The notes below the pieces were generated by a model. The model ran no database searches. It was not told where the DNA came from and worked only from the letters and a program-made list of their open reading frames with translations. This document shows positions 1 through 8,761 of a stretch of 64,000 nt of DNA, in pieces. Location: assembly GCA_047602465.1 (NCBI GenBank), contig JASGHF010000001.1, positions 1,240,001-1,304,000 of the forward strand, written 5' to 3'. The first letter of the stretch is position 1. Every line of letters starts with the position of its first letter. This stretch comes from JADZAI01 sp047602465. GTDB lineage: Bacteria > Pseudomonadota > Alphaproteobacteria > Micropepsales > Micropepsaceae. The position numbers and the translations under genes were made by a program.

Positions 1-1445
1 AGACGCGCGGCCAGCCCGTGCTGGTCGGCACCACCTCGATCGAGCGGTCCGAGCAGCTTTCCGCGGTGCTGGGCAAGCGCAAGATCAAGCACAACGTGCT
101 GAACGCGCGCTATCACGAGCAGGAAGCGTTCATCGTCGCGCAGGCCGGCGTTCCCGGCGCGGTGACGATCGCCACCAACATGGCCGGCCGCGGCACCGAC
201 ATCCAGCTCGGCGGCAATGCCGACATGCGCATCCAGGCCGAGACGGCGGGCCTCGCCGACGGCCCGGAGAAGGACGCACGCATCGCCGCCATCCGCGCCG
301 AAGTCGCCGCCGCCAAGAAGAAGGTGATGGATGCGGGCGGCCTCTACATCATCGGCACCGAGCGCCACGAAAGCCGCCGCATCGACAACCAGCTGCGCGG
401 CCGCGCCGGACGCCAGGGCGACCCGGGCGCGTCGAAATTCTATCTGTCGCTGCAGGACGATCTGATGCGCATCTTCGGGTCTGACCGCCTGGAGGGCATT
501 CTGACCCGCCTCGGCCTGAAGCAGGGCGAGGCGATCGCGCATCCCTGGGTGAACAAGGCGCTGGAGAAGGCGCAGCAGAAGGTCGAGGCGCGCAACTTCG
601 ACATCCGCAAGAACATCCTGAAATACGACGACGTGATGAACGCCCAGCGCAAGGCGATCTTCGAGGAGCGCATCCGCTATATGCGCGCCGACGACGTCCA
701 CGAGACGATCAACGATTTCCGCCACGAGGTGATCGACGAGGTGGTGCGCAAGCACATGCCCGAGACCGCCTATGCCGAGCAGTGGGACGTGGCCGGGCTG
801 ATCGAAGAGACGGCCAAGCTGTTCAACGACAACATCCCGGTCGACGCCTGGGCCAAGGAAGAAGGCATCGCCGACGAGGAAGTCGCGACTCGCCTGCTGT
901 CGCTGGCCGATGCGCGCGCCGAGGAGCGGGCCAAGCCGGTGGAGCCGGAAGTGATGCGCCGCGTCGAGAAGCAGGTGCTGCTGCAGACGCTGGACGCCAA
1001 CTGGCGCGAGCACATCGTGATGCTGGACCATTTGCGCCAGTATGTGGGCCTGCGCGGCTATGCCCAGCGCGACCCGCTGAACGAGTTCAAGACCGAAGCC
1101 TACGAGCTGTTCCAGTCCCTCATGAACAAGCTGCGCTTCGACGTGACGCGCACGCTGCTGAACATCCAGTTCCAGTTCCAGGCGCCCCCGCCGCCGCCGC
1201 TGGAGTCGCGCCCGCTGCCGCAGATGCGCGCCGAGCATATCGATCCGGTCACGGGCGAGGACGAGATGGCGCTGGCCGACAGCCAACCGCAGGGTCCGGT
1301 GCGCAACGCGCCGATGCTGGGGACCAGCCGCGTGCCGGCCTCGCCGACCGACCCCAACACCTGGGGCAAGGTCGCGCGCAACGAGCCGTGCCCGTGCGGG
1401 TCGGGCAAGAAGTTCAAGCACTGCCACGGCGCGGTGATGGCGTAA
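1..1445 (+). CDS. secA: Preprotein translocase subunit SecA, C-terminal part (5' end outside window)
   Basis: SecA is the ATPase motor that pushes preproteins through SecYEG at the inner membrane. The reading frame is open from the first bases of the window, so about half of a roughly 900-residue protein is present. It starts just before the helicase-like motif VGTTSIERSE. The nucleotide-binding domain 2 motif GRAGRQGDPG is clear, and the helical scaffold/wing region follows. A Pro-rich linker then leads to the C-terminal zinc-binding, SecB-interacting motif EPCPCGSGKKFKHCHG. The stop is followed by a hairpin terminator shared with the convergent pal gene. Identification is certain; only the 5' end is missing. 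Confidence 0.98.
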   Translation, partial: TRGQPVLVGTTSIERSEQLSAVLGKRKIKHNVLNARYHEQEAFIVAQAGVPGAVTIATNMAGRGTDIQLGGNADMRIQAETAGLADGPEKDARIAAIRAEVAAAKKKVMDAGGLYIIGTERHESRRIDNQLRGRAGRQGDPGASKFYLSLQDDLMRIFGSDRLEGILTRLGLKQGEAIAHPWVNKALEKAQQKVEARNFDIRKNILKYDDVMNAQRKAIFEERIRYMRADDVHETINDFRHEVIDEVVRKHMPETAYAEQWDVAGLIEETAKLFNDNIPVDAWAKEEGIADEEVATRLLSLADARAEERAKPVEPEVMRRVEKQVLLQTLDANWREHIVMLDHLRQYVGLRGYAQRDPLNEFKTEAYELFQSLMNKLRFDVTRTLLNIQFQFQAPPPPPLESRPLPQMRAEHIDPVTGEDEMALADSQPQGPVRNAPMLGTSRVPASPTDPNTWGKVARNEPCPCGSGKKFKHCHGAVMA

Positions 1446-1470
1446 GCCTCACCGGTATCGGCCAAAGAAA

Positions 1471-1498
1471 AAGGGCGGCGGTCATCCCCGCCGCCCTT
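1471..1498. terminator. Bidirectional terminator between secA and pal
   Basis: An 11-bp perfect GC-rich stem (AAGGGCGGCGG / CCGCCGCCCTT) has a short loop. It is preceded by an A-rich run and followed by TT-rich sequence. It lies between the convergent stops of secA and pal, so it can end transcripts from both sides. Confidence 0.85.
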
Positions 1499-1525
1499 GC
1501 TGTTTCGGTCCTGTCGGACGCGGGC

Positions 1526-2020
1526 TTAGTAGCCCGAGGCCGAGATCGCCGTCGTGCCGCGGCGGTTCTGCGCGTAGCAGCTTTCAGAGGCTTCGCCGCA
1601 GATCGGCTGGTCCTTGCCGTAGCTGATGGTCGAGATGCGGTTACGGTCGATGCCGTAGGAGACGAGGGTCTCCTTCACCGCGTTGGCGCGGCGGTCGCCG
1701 AGGGCGATGTTGTATTCGCGCGTGCCGCGCTCGTCGGCATGGCCTTCGATGCGGACCATGACTTCCGGGTTGGCGTTCAGGATCTGCGCCTGCTGCTGCA
1801 GGATCGCGGCGCCGTCGGGACGGACCTGGTAGCTGTCGAGATCGAAATAGACCGTGTCGCCGACCGCGCGGAGCTGCTCGGCCAGCGCGCCGCCCGAGAT
1901 CGGGCCGCCGGACGTGCCGTCATTGATGCCCGTGCCGGCATCCGCACCGTCTTTCTTGGAGGCGCAGGCGGTCGCGAGAAACGCGAGGCCGGCCACTGCG
2001 AGAACTTTCATCATCTTCAT
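1526..2020 (-). CDS. pal: Peptidoglycan-associated lipoprotein Pal
   Basis: Pal is an outer-membrane lipoprotein that anchors the outer membrane to peptidoglycan and receives TolB in the Tol-Pal constriction system. The 164-residue protein has a signal peptide ending in a lipobox with Cys19, a short Gly/Ser linker, then an OmpA-like domain. That domain has the peptidoglycan-binding signature EGHADERGTREYN and continues through LGDRRANAV. I chose the ATG at 2020 because AAGAGGAG lies about nine bases upstream; in-frame GTG 2029 and ATG 2026 sit too close to it. It is the last gene of the tol cluster. Confidence 0.96.
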   Translation of the reverse strand: MKMMKVLAVAGLAFLATACASKKDGADAGTGINDGTSGGPISGGALAEQLRAVGDTVYFDLDSYQVRPDGAAILQQQAQILNANPEVMVRIEGHADERGTREYNIALGDRRANAVKETLVSYGIDRNRISTISYGKDQPICGEASESCYAQNRRGTTAISASGY

Positions 2021-2207
2021 CGTCATCACTCCTCTTGCGGCGCAAGGCCCGCTACGTCACGCGCCGCGATGTTGCGGCGCAGCATGGAAATTTCGGCCGG
2101 AACCTAACGACCGCACATCGAGGGTTCAACCTGAAAACGGCGGAACTTAGGGCCGCGTTTCAGCGCGAAATCACGAATTCCCCTCGTTCTGCAACGCGAT
2201 TGTGACC

Positions 2208-3539
2208 TCAGTTGACCGAAGGACCGTCGATATCCGGCGACCATGCGGGATCGCTCGCCTCGCCGGGCGTGGGAACCCGGCGCAGATTCCGGCCCGTGAG
2301 ATCGACCGAATAGATCGCGGACGGGCCGCCGGGCGTGGCGCGCGAGAACATGATCACGCGGCCGTTCGGCGCCCAGGTCGGGCCTTCGTCGAGGAAGCTT
2401 TCGGTCAGGCGGCGCTCACCCGAGCCGTCGGTGCGCATCACGCCGATGCCGAACGTGCCGCGCAGCATCTTGGTGAAGGCGATGACGTCGCCGCGCGGCG
2501 ACCACACCGGCGTCGCATAGCGGCCCTCGCCGAACGAGATGCGGCGGACGTTTCCGCCGCTCGCGTCCATCACATAGATCTGCTGCGAGCCGCCGCGATC
2601 GCTTTCGAAGGCGATCTGGGTGCCATCAGGCGAGAAGGACGGGGACGTGTCGATCGAGGGATCGGTGGTGAGGCGGCGCGTGGCGCGCGTGCGCAGATCG
2701 ACGAGATAGATGTCGGTATTGCCGTCACGCGCCATCGACATGACGACCGAGTTGCCGTCCGGCGAGAAGCGCGGCGAGAAGGTCATGCCGGGGAAGCCTT
2801 CCAGCACCTCTTCGCGGCCCGTCTGCAGGTCGAAGATGTAAACGCGCGGGCGGTTGCCCTGGTAGTTCATGAAGGAGATGGCCTGCGCCGTCGGGTTGAA
2901 GCGCGGCGTCAGCACGAGGCTGCGGCCATCGGTGAGATACGACACGTTGGCGCCGTCCTGATCCATGATGGCGAGGCGCTTGACCTTGCGGACCTTGGGG
3001 CCGGATTCGGCGACGAAGACGACGCGGGTGTCGAAATAGCCCTTGTCGCCGGTGAGACGCTCATAGACGGCGTCGGCGATGATGTGACCGACGCGGCGGG
3101 CGCTTTCGGGCGTGGTGAAGAACTCGAAGCCGATCATCTGCTGCTGGGCGAAAACGTCCCACAGGCGGAACTCGACGCGGAGACGACCATCGCTCTGCAT
3201 CGAGGCGTAGCCGGTCACCAGCGCCTTGGCGTTGATGATGCGCCAGTCGGCGAATTTCGGGCTGGCGCCGACCGCCGGGCTGCGTTCGATGAACGAGGCG
3301 GGATCGAGCGACTTGAAGAGGCCCGAACTCTGGAGATCGGCGCGGATGACCTGTGAAATCTCGGCCGACATGCCGCCGTCGCCGTTGGAGCCGAAATCGG
3401 TGATGGCGATGGGCAGCGGCTCCATCGTGCCCTGGTCGACGGTGATGCTGGTTCCATCCTGCGCCATGGCGGGCATGAAGGAGCCGGCGGCTGTCGCAAT
3501 CAGCGCGGCGCCGAGGAGTCGAAGAACTGGCTTCAGCAT
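2208..3539 (-). CDS. tolB: Tol-Pal system periplasmic protein TolB
   Basis: TolB is a periplasmic beta-propeller that links TolA and Pal. The 443-residue protein has a signal peptide with predicted cleavage after AMA near residue 27. An N-terminal alpha/beta domain follows, then a WD40-like propeller with repeated blades of the form FSPDG...IAF (RFSPDGNSVVMS, SFSPDGTQIAFESDRGG, WSPRGDVIAF, WAPNGRVIMF). The open frame runs 20 codons further upstream, but ATG 3539 has AGGAG in front and starts the signal peptide. The tolA stop lies 8 bases upstream, so the two genes are in one operon. Confidence 0.97.
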   Translation of the reverse strand: MLKPVLRLLGAALIATAAGSFMPAMAQDGTSITVDQGTMEPLPIAITDFGSNGDGGMSAEISQVIRADLQSSGLFKSLDPASFIERSPAVGASPKFADWRIINAKALVTGYASMQSDGRLRVEFRLWDVFAQQQMIGFEFFTTPESARRVGHIIADAVYERLTGDKGYFDTRVVFVAESGPKVRKVKRLAIMDQDGANVSYLTDGRSLVLTPRFNPTAQAISFMNYQGNRPRVYIFDLQTGREEVLEGFPGMTFSPRFSPDGNSVVMSMARDGNTDIYLVDLRTRATRRLTTDPSIDTSPSFSPDGTQIAFESDRGGSQQIYVMDASGGNVRRISFGEGRYATPVWSPRGDVIAFTKMLRGTFGIGVMRTDGSGERRLTESFLDEGPTWAPNGRVIMFSRATPGGPSAIYSVDLTGRNLRRVPTPGEASDPAWSPDIDGPSVN

Positions 3540-3547
3540 GGTGTCTC

Positions 3548-4543
3548 CTACAGTCCAATCATCTTCGAAGGATCGAATGTCACTTTGAGGTTCTTCCACT
3601 GATCATAGAGATCGGCGGGCAGTTTGTAGTTCTGGCAGCCCATGACCGCACGCCGCGCCGCTTCGGCGGCCGCACGGTAATAAGGGTCTCCCATATTCTC
3701 CGGTTCCAGATATTCCGGCATTCCGGAGAGCGAACCGTCCTTGTTGAGCCGGACGCGCAGCAGAACGCGCAGGCTTTCCGGCGACGGCGCGCCGACCGGC
3801 GGCGACCAGCATTTGCTGACCTGGGTCTTGAACGCGTCCTGAATGGTCGCCGTCGCCCGGTTCGGATCGCCGATGCCCTGCTGGGGCTTGTCGTCTTCGC
3901 TCGGCTGTTCTTCCGGCGCCGATTCCGGCGTGTCGTCGGTGTCTTCCTTGTCTTCGAGGCCGGCGATGACGGCGTCGGGGTCGAAGGGCTGTTCGTCCTC
4001 CGGCGGCGGTTCGTCTTTCTTGGGCTTTTCCGGCTTCTTCGCCGGCGTCGGGGTCGGCGCAGGCGTCGCCTCAGCCACTTCCTTAGGCGGCTCGGTCACT
4101 TCCTTGGGCTTGGCGCGCGGGGTCGGCGGCGCGGGCGCGGGCGCAGGTTCCGGGGCAGGCGCAGGTTCGGGCTGGACCTCGGCCGTGTCCGGGGCCGGCG
4201 GCGGCTCGGGGGCCGGTTCAGGCTCCGCGGGGGCCGGTTGGGGTTCCGGCTCGGGCGGCGGAGGCGGCGGCGGTTCGGGCTTGGGGTCCGGCGCGGCCTT
4301 GGGCTTGGGGTCGGGCTTGGTGGCCGGTTTCGGTTCGGGCTTGGGGTCTTCCGATTTCGCCGTCGCACGCACGTTTGTGGTGTCGGCGATTTCGAGAAGT
4401 TCGACAGGCACGAAGGGCGCCTGTTCGACATATTCCTCGGACGCGGGCCAGGAGAAGAAGGTGAGCGCGACAATGCCGCCGTGCAGGATCGCCGAGACGA
4501 TCCAGCCCGGCCTCCCGTACCAGGGGCGGTTGTCGCGATCCAT
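3548..4543 (-). CDS. tolA: Cell envelope integrity protein TolA
   Basis: TolA spans from the inner membrane to the periplasm and uses the TolQR proton motor to reach TolB and Pal. In this 331-residue protein, a single membrane segment lies at about residues 13-31. A long Pro/Glu/Lys/Ala-rich spacer (about 50-215, many PEP and PKP repeats) follows. The last ~100 residues form a TolA/TonB-like C-terminal domain containing SKCWSPPVGAPSPESLRVLLR. The spacer here is proline-rich, as in many alphaproteobacteria. The strongly biased GC-rich repeat codons come from this spacer and are not a separate element. One base separates it from tolR. Confidence 0.93.
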   Translation of the reverse strand: MDRDNRPWYGRPGWIVSAILHGGIVALTFFSWPASEEYVEQAPFVPVELLEIADTTNVRATAKSEDPKPEPKPATKPDPKPKAAPDPKPEPPPPPPPEPEPQPAPAEPEPAPEPPPAPDTAEVQPEPAPAPEPAPAPAPPTPRAKPKEVTEPPKEVAEATPAPTPTPAKKPEKPKKDEPPPEDEQPFDPDAVIAGLEDKEDTDDTPESAPEEQPSEDDKPQQGIGDPNRATATIQDAFKTQVSKCWSPPVGAPSPESLRVLLRVRLNKDGSLSGMPEYLEPENMGDPYYRAAAEAARRAVMGCQNYKLPADLYDQWKNLKVTFDPSKMIGL

Positions 4544-4544
4544 T

Positions 4545-5045
4545 CTAGCCGCCGGTGCCGCGCGTCTTGGCGGGCGTCGCAGGCTTCTTGCCGCCCGGCA
4601 GCGGGTCGGTGACGAGGCCGATGCGGGTGAAGCCGGCCGTGTTCAGCAGCGTCATCACTTCCATGATGCGGCCGTAGTCCACGGTCTTGTCGCCGCGCAG
4701 GAAGATGCGCTGGTCATAGCCGTTGGAGGAGATCGCCAGCAGGCGCGGCACGATTTCCGTTTCCGGCGTTTCGGTGTCCTGCAGGAAGATCTTGCCGTCG
4801 GCCGCGACCGTGACGTTCAGCGGCTCGCGATCTTCGCTGAGCGGATTGGCGGCGGTCTTGGGCAGGTCGATCGGCACGCCGACGGTCAGCAGCGGGGCGG
4901 CGACCATGAAGACGATGAGCAGCACCAGCATCACGTCGACGAAGGGCGTGACGTTGATATCGGACATGCGGCCGGCGGACGCGCCGCCGTGACGGCGCGA
5001 ACCGCGCCGCCGGCGTCCGCCGCCCGATGCGGTGGACATGCCCAT
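4545..5045 (-). CDS. tolR: Tol-Pal system protein TolR (ExbD family)
   Basis: TolR is the proton-channel partner of TolQ. The 166-residue protein has a basic cytoplasmic N terminus (GGGRRRRGSRRHG) and the ExbD/TolR signature DINVTPFVDVMLVLLIVF. Asp37 in the membrane segment is the expected proton-carrying residue. A periplasmic domain follows. The start overlaps the stop of tolQ by one base, which fits coupled translation in the tolQRAB operon. Confidence 0.96.
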   Translation of the reverse strand: MGMSTASGGGRRRRGSRRHGGASAGRMSDINVTPFVDVMLVLLIVFMVAAPLLTVGVPIDLPKTAANPLSEDREPLNVTVAADGKIFLQDTETPETEIVPRLLAISSNGYDQRIFLRGDKTVDYGRIMEVMTLLNTAGFTRIGLVTDPLPGGKKPATPAKTRGTGG

Positions 5046-5887
5046 CAGCGCGCCCTTTCGTCGAGCTGGCGCGACAGGATCGCGGAGAACTCGTCGGCGA
5101 AGCCTTCGAGGCGGCCGGCATAGTGGTTGGCCTGCGCGATGAAGCGGTTATAGGCGATGACCGCCGGGATGGCGGCGAGAAGGCCGAGCGCCGTGGCGAA
5201 GAGCGCCTCGGCGATGCCGGGAGCGACGACGGCGAGCGAGGTGTCGTTCGAGGCGGCGATGCCGCGGAAGGCGTTCATGATGCCCCAGACGGTGCCGAAG
5301 AGGCCGATGAAGGGCGCGGTGGCGCCGACGGTCGCGAGGAAGCCGAGCTGTTTTTCCACCTGCGCGGTTTCGCGCCCGATGGTGACGTTCATGACGCGGT
5401 CGATGCGGTCGCGGATGGAGGGGGCGAGCGCCGCCGAGACGCCGCCGGTGCCTTCGAAATTGCGCCGCCATTCGCGCATCGAGGCGACGAAGACGACGGC
5501 GAAGGGATGGTCGGGCTTGAGGCCGATGCCGTTATAGAGCTCGTCCAGCGAGCGGCCCGACCAGAAGACCTGTTCGAAATCGTCGGCCTGGGCATCGAGG
5601 CGGCGAAGTTTCAGCCATTTCTCGACGATGATCGCCCACGACCAGAACGAGAGGCCGATCAGCAGGATCATCACCGACTTGCCGATGACGTCGGCCTTCA
5701 GGAAGAGCTGGATGAAGGAGAAGGCGTCTTCCGCGCCCGTGGTCTGCGGGCCGATGGCCTCGGCCGTCACCGGCGGCAATGCGGCCGGATCGGCCCCGCT
5801 CTGGACCAGGTCGGTCAGCGCGCCGGCCACGTGAGCGACGTGGCTGACCAGATTGAGCGCCTGATCGGCGAAAGCGGCGAAATCCAT
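5045..5887 (-). CDS. tolQ: Tol-Pal system protein TolQ (MotA/TolQ/ExbB proton channel)
   Basis: TolQ forms the inner-membrane pentamer of the Tol proton motor. At 280 residues it is longer than the usual ~230, because about 60 residues precede the first membrane helix (KSVMILLIGLSFWSW). The conserved TolQ/ExbB segment FLATVGATAPFIGLFGTVWGIM and a third hydrophobic stretch follow. ATG 5887 is the first good start; no strong Shine-Dalgarno allows a shorter choice, so part of the extension may not be translated. In most alphaproteobacteria ybgC lies immediately upstream. Here about 1.3 kb with two plus-strand genes intervenes. Confidence 0.94.
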   Translation of the reverse strand: MDFAAFADQALNLVSHVAHVAGALTDLVQSGADPAALPPVTAEAIGPQTTGAEDAFSFIQLFLKADVIGKSVMILLIGLSFWSWAIIVEKWLKLRRLDAQADDFEQVFWSGRSLDELYNGIGLKPDHPFAVVFVASMREWRRNFEGTGGVSAALAPSIRDRIDRVMNVTIGRETAQVEKQLGFLATVGATAPFIGLFGTVWGIMNAFRGIAASNDTSLAVVAPGIAEALFATALGLLAAIPAVIAYNRFIAQANHYAGRLEGFADEFSAILSRQLDERAR

Positions 5888-6036
5888 GGAGGGGCGGCCT
5901 TTCTTCGGGTCGTCACGCCTTGCGGCCGGCCCCGTCGCGGCGAGAGAGAACGATCAGCGTTCAATCCCAGATAACCATGACGAAAATGGGGCGCGGCAAT
6001 GCCCGGCGCTCACGAAATCCCGTAGTCCTGCAATAC

Positions 6037-6055
6037 TTTACGGACCATTAACCAT
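6037..6055 (+). promoter_or_regulatory. Putative CtrA box between tolQ and a divergent secreted-protein gene
   Basis: The sequence TTTA-N7-TTAACCAT closely matches the CtrA consensus TTAA-N7-TTAAC (one mismatch in the first half-site). It lies 150 bp upstream of the tolQ start and 120 bp upstream of the divergent gene at 6175. The call rests on motif match only. Confidence 0.35.
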
Positions 6056-6174
6056 GGTGAACACGAGCCTCCCGGCGACGCTTTCGTGACAGGCATTACG
6101 CCAGCGACATGTTGCGCCATTGCACGGGTGGAACCTGTGCAGCCAAGTTCCCGGCAACACTTCAAGGGATTCCC

Positions 6175-6762
6175 ATGACGATGCGCCGCCTGACCGTCCT
6201 GATCGCCGCCGGAGCGGCTCTGCTGGCCCCCGCCGCCGCCGGAGCGAAGTCCGACAGCGCCTATACCGACCTCACCTATGAGGCCGACGCCGGCGCCAAG
6301 GCGACGTGCAAGGGGACGTCCGCCGACGAGGAGACCGGCTCGGTCACGTTCGAGTGCAAAGGCCGGGACGGGATCAAGGTCTATATCGCCGAAGGCGATC
6401 TGAGGACTTATGTCAGCTATGGCTGGAACGCGAAGGGCGAGATCGCCTATGGCCAGACTTTCCCGATGTTCAACCAGATCGGCGACAAGCTGGAGTGGCG
6501 CCTGAAGGACGGCAAGCCGGTCGCCACGATCCTGCGCTGGAAGATGTCGGCCGACGGCAAGGCGGGCGAGGTTCTGGTCGTCACGCAGCTGGAAGAAGGC
6601 AATTCGTGCTGGATCGCACGGGTGAGCGCCAGCAAGAACAAGAATGCGAACGAGCTGGCGCGCAAGGCCGCTGACGAGCTGGCCGGCACGGTCGACTGTT
6701 CGTCCGGGACGCCGCCGAAGGACTATGGCGATCTCGATGACGAGGATATTCAGCCCCGCTGA
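6175..6762 (+). CDS. Hypothetical secreted protein, ybgC-tolQ insertion, first gene
   Basis: I do not recognise the family. The 195-residue protein starts at ATG 6175 (the frame is open further upstream, but the signal peptide begins here: MTMRRLTVLIAAGAALLAP). It has a typical Sec signal with cleavage near AGA-KS. The mature part is soluble, with four Cys (CKGT, FECKG, SCWIA, VDCSS) that could form two disulfides, and an acidic tail (DLDDEDIQPR). It is on the opposite strand to the tol-ruv block and is followed 15 bases later by another secreted orphan, so the two probably form one transcript. Likely periplasmic; function unknown. Confidence 0.8.
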   Translation: MTMRRLTVLIAAGAALLAPAAAGAKSDSAYTDLTYEADAGAKATCKGTSADEETGSVTFECKGRDGIKVYIAEGDLRTYVSYGWNAKGEIAYGQTFPMFNQIGDKLEWRLKDGKPVATILRWKMSADGKAGEVLVVTQLEEGNSCWIARVSASKNKNANELARKAADELAGTVDCSSGTPPKDYGDLDDEDIQPR

Positions 6763-6777
6763 CCAACGAGGTCCATC

Positions 6778-7230
6778 ATGCGAAAACTGGCGCTCGCCGC
6801 CCTTCTGCTGACATCCCCGGCGCTGGCGGACATGCCGCCACCGCCGCCAGACGATCCGCTGGGGCCCGACTGCCAGCCGTTCATCGGCGTCTGGACGCCG
6901 TCCGGGCCGGATGTCTCACGCGGGCGGTCCGGCTGGCGGGTGATCGCCATCGGCTCGGAGCAGGCTTCGGTCATCAAGTACGCGAACCTGCAGGACGTGA
7001 ACATGCGGGTGGAAAGCGGTGACGCGCGGGTGACCTGCGACGCGACGGCGGACGGCGTGACGGTGCTGACCTTCGCGCTCAGCAACGACAAGTTCATTCT
7101 GGCGGTGCGACTGACCACCGAAACGACGTTCACGACCGAACGCCAGTCGACCTACAACCAGCCCGGCCCGCCGCCGGAGGACTGGCAGAGCGAGACGATC
7201 GTGACGACCTGGACGCGGATCGCGCGCTGA
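6778..7230 (+). CDS. Hypothetical secreted protein, ybgC-tolQ insertion, second gene
   Basis: A 150-residue protein of unknown family. A short signal peptide (MRKLALAALLLTSPALA) is followed by a Pro-rich start (DMPPPPPDDP) and a small domain. The phrase CQPFIGVWTPSG, with an invariant-looking Trp and repeated beta-strand patterns, suggests a lipocalin-like or other beta-barrel fold, but that is a guess. There are two cysteines. It follows the 6175-6762 gene by 15 bases on the same strand. Its stop is 4 bases from the stop of the convergent ybgC. Confidence 0.78.
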   Translation: MRKLALAALLLTSPALADMPPPPPDDPLGPDCQPFIGVWTPSGPDVSRGRSGWRVIAIGSEQASVIKYANLQDVNMRVESGDARVTCDATADGVTVLTFALSNDKFILAVRLTTETTFTTERQSTYNQPGPPPEDWQSETIVTTWTRIAR

Positions 7231-7233
7231 GGT

Positions 7234-7716
7234 TCAGACCGCCGTCAGATAAGGCGTCAGCTTCCCGACGATATCTTTCGGAATGCGGCGCGGGCGGCCG
7301 TCCATGGTGATGACCGCCGCCTCGATGCGCGCGGTGCAGAGCAGATCGGCGCCCTTGCGGATTTCCTGTTCGCCCACCAGCCGCGCGCCCGCCATTTCGG
7401 TGTAGCGCGTGCGGACATGCAGCAGATCGTCGACGCGGGCGGGGCGCATATATTCCAGGGCGATGCGGCGCAGCGTCCAGACGAGTTTATGCTCGCCCTC
7501 CATCATCACCAGATGGCGGACCCCGGCCATGCGGAGAAAATCAGACCGGCCGCGCTCGCAATAGCGCAGATAATTGGCGTGATAGACGATGCCGGAGGTG
7601 TCGGTGTCCTCGTAATAGATGCGCACGGGCAGAATATGCGTCGTGCCCTCGAACCAGCCGGAGAAGGCGACATCCGGCTCGCGCGCATCGTGCGTGTGGG
7701 CGACCTTCTCAGACAT
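7234..7716 (-). CDS. ybgC: Tol-Pal-associated acyl-CoA thioesterase YbgC
   Basis: A hotdog-fold thioesterase usually encoded at the head of the tol-pal cluster. The 160-residue protein contains the 4-hydroxybenzoyl-CoA thioesterase signature YYEDTDTSGIVYHANYLRY with the catalytic Asp. I start at ATG 7716, which overlaps the ruvB stop by 8 bases; the longer frame (to 7803) runs inside ruvB and lacks family similarity. It is transcribed with ruvCAB. It is cut off from tolQ by the two plus-strand genes at 6175-7230, so tolQ must use its own promoter. Confidence 0.94.
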   Translation of the reverse strand: MSEKVAHTHDAREPDVAFSGWFEGTTHILPVRIYYEDTDTSGIVYHANYLRYCERGRSDFLRMAGVRHLVMMEGEHKLVWTLRRIALEYMRPARVDDLLHVRTRYTEMAGARLVGEQEIRKGADLLCTARIEAAVITMDGRPRRIPKDIVGKLTPYLTAV

Positions 7717-8761
7717 CGCCGTCTCCCTGTTTCGGCATGTCGAAAAGCGCGCCCTGCGAAGGATCGCGCGCCGGGGCGTTGAGGCCGAGATGGCCATAGG
7801 CATTGAGCGTCAGCACGCGGCCGCGCGGCGTGCGCTGCAGAAAACCCTGCTGGATGAGATAGGGCTCGATCGTCTCTTCGATGTTGTCGCGCGCCTCGGC
7901 GAGCGCGGCGGCCAGCGTTTCGATGCCGACAGGGCCGCCGGTGAAGGCCTCAGCGATCAGGCGAAGGTAACGGCGGTCGAGCGCGTCCAGCCCTGCCCCA
8001 TCGACCTCAAGGCTTTGCAGAACCTCGTCGGCGAAGCGGGCATTCACGGTTTCGGCGCGGCGCACCTCGGCATAGTCGCGCACGCGGCGCAGCAGGCGGC
8101 CGGCGACGCGCGGCGTACCGCGGGCGCGGCGGGCGACCTCTGCGGCCCCGTCAGCGGTCATCGGCATGTTGAGAACGCGGGCGCCGCGCCGGACGATCTC
8201 GGTGAGGTCGGCGACATCGTAGAACTGAAGCGCCGACTTGATGCCGAAGCGGTCATGCAGCGGTTTCGCGATCATGCCCGAGCGCGTGGTCGCGGCGATC
8301 AGCGTGAAGGGCGCAAGGTCGATGCGGACGCTGCGCGCGGCGGGGCCTTCGCCGATGATGAGATCGAGCTGGAAATCCTCCATCGCGGGATAGAGCACTT
8401 CCTCCACCGCCGGATTGAGGCGGTGGATTTCGTCGATGAACAGCACGTCGCGCGGCTGGAGATTGGTGAGGAGCGCAGCGAGGTCGCCGGCGCGGGCGAT
8501 GACAGGGCCGGAGGTCGCGCGGAAGTTGACGCCAAGCTCGCGCGCCACGATCTGCGCCAGCGTCGTCTTGCCCAGGCCCGGCGGACCATAGAGCAGGACG
8601 TGATCCATCGCCTCGGCGCGGGCCTTCGCCGCCTCGATATAGACTTTCAGGCGTTCGCGTTCGCGGCCCTGCCCGATGAACTCGGTTAGTTTCTGCGGAC
8701 GCAGATGCTGGTCCGGCGCGTCGTCGCCCTGTTCGGCGGCGGAGATGAGGCGGTCGGTCAT
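7709..8761 (-). CDS. ruvB: Holliday junction branch migration ATPase RuvB
   Basis: RuvB is the hexameric AAA+ motor that drives branch migration with RuvA. At 350 residues the length is normal. The N-terminal LRPQKLTEFIGQ motif, Walker A GPPGLGKT (residues 59-66), Walker B LFIDEIHRL, the sensor region AATTRSGM and the C-terminal winged helix (LIQQGFLQRTPRGR) are all present. It overlaps ruvA by 4 bases and ybgC by 8 bases. Confidence 0.98.
   Translation of the reverse strand: MTDRLISAAEQGDDAPDQHLRPQKLTEFIGQGRERERLKVYIEAAKARAEAMDHVLLYGPPGLGKTTLAQIVARELGVNFRATSGPVIARAGDLAALLTNLQPRDVLFIDEIHRLNPAVEEVLYPAMEDFQLDLIIGEGPAARSVRIDLAPFTLIAATTRSGMIAKPLHDRFGIKSALQFYDVADLTEIVRRGARVLNMPMTADGAAEVARRARGTPRVAGRLLRRVRDYAEVRRAETVNARFADEVLQSLEVDGAGLDALDRRYLRLIAEAFTGGPVGIETLAAALAEARDNIEETIEPYLIQQGFLQRTPRGRVLTLNAYGHLGLNAPARDPSQGALFDMPKQGDGDV

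Noticed and set aside
4096..4360. Repeat-like GC-rich tract, considered as a tandem repeat element
   Set aside because: It encodes the Pro/Glu/Lys spacer of TolA in frame; the repetition comes from the protein.
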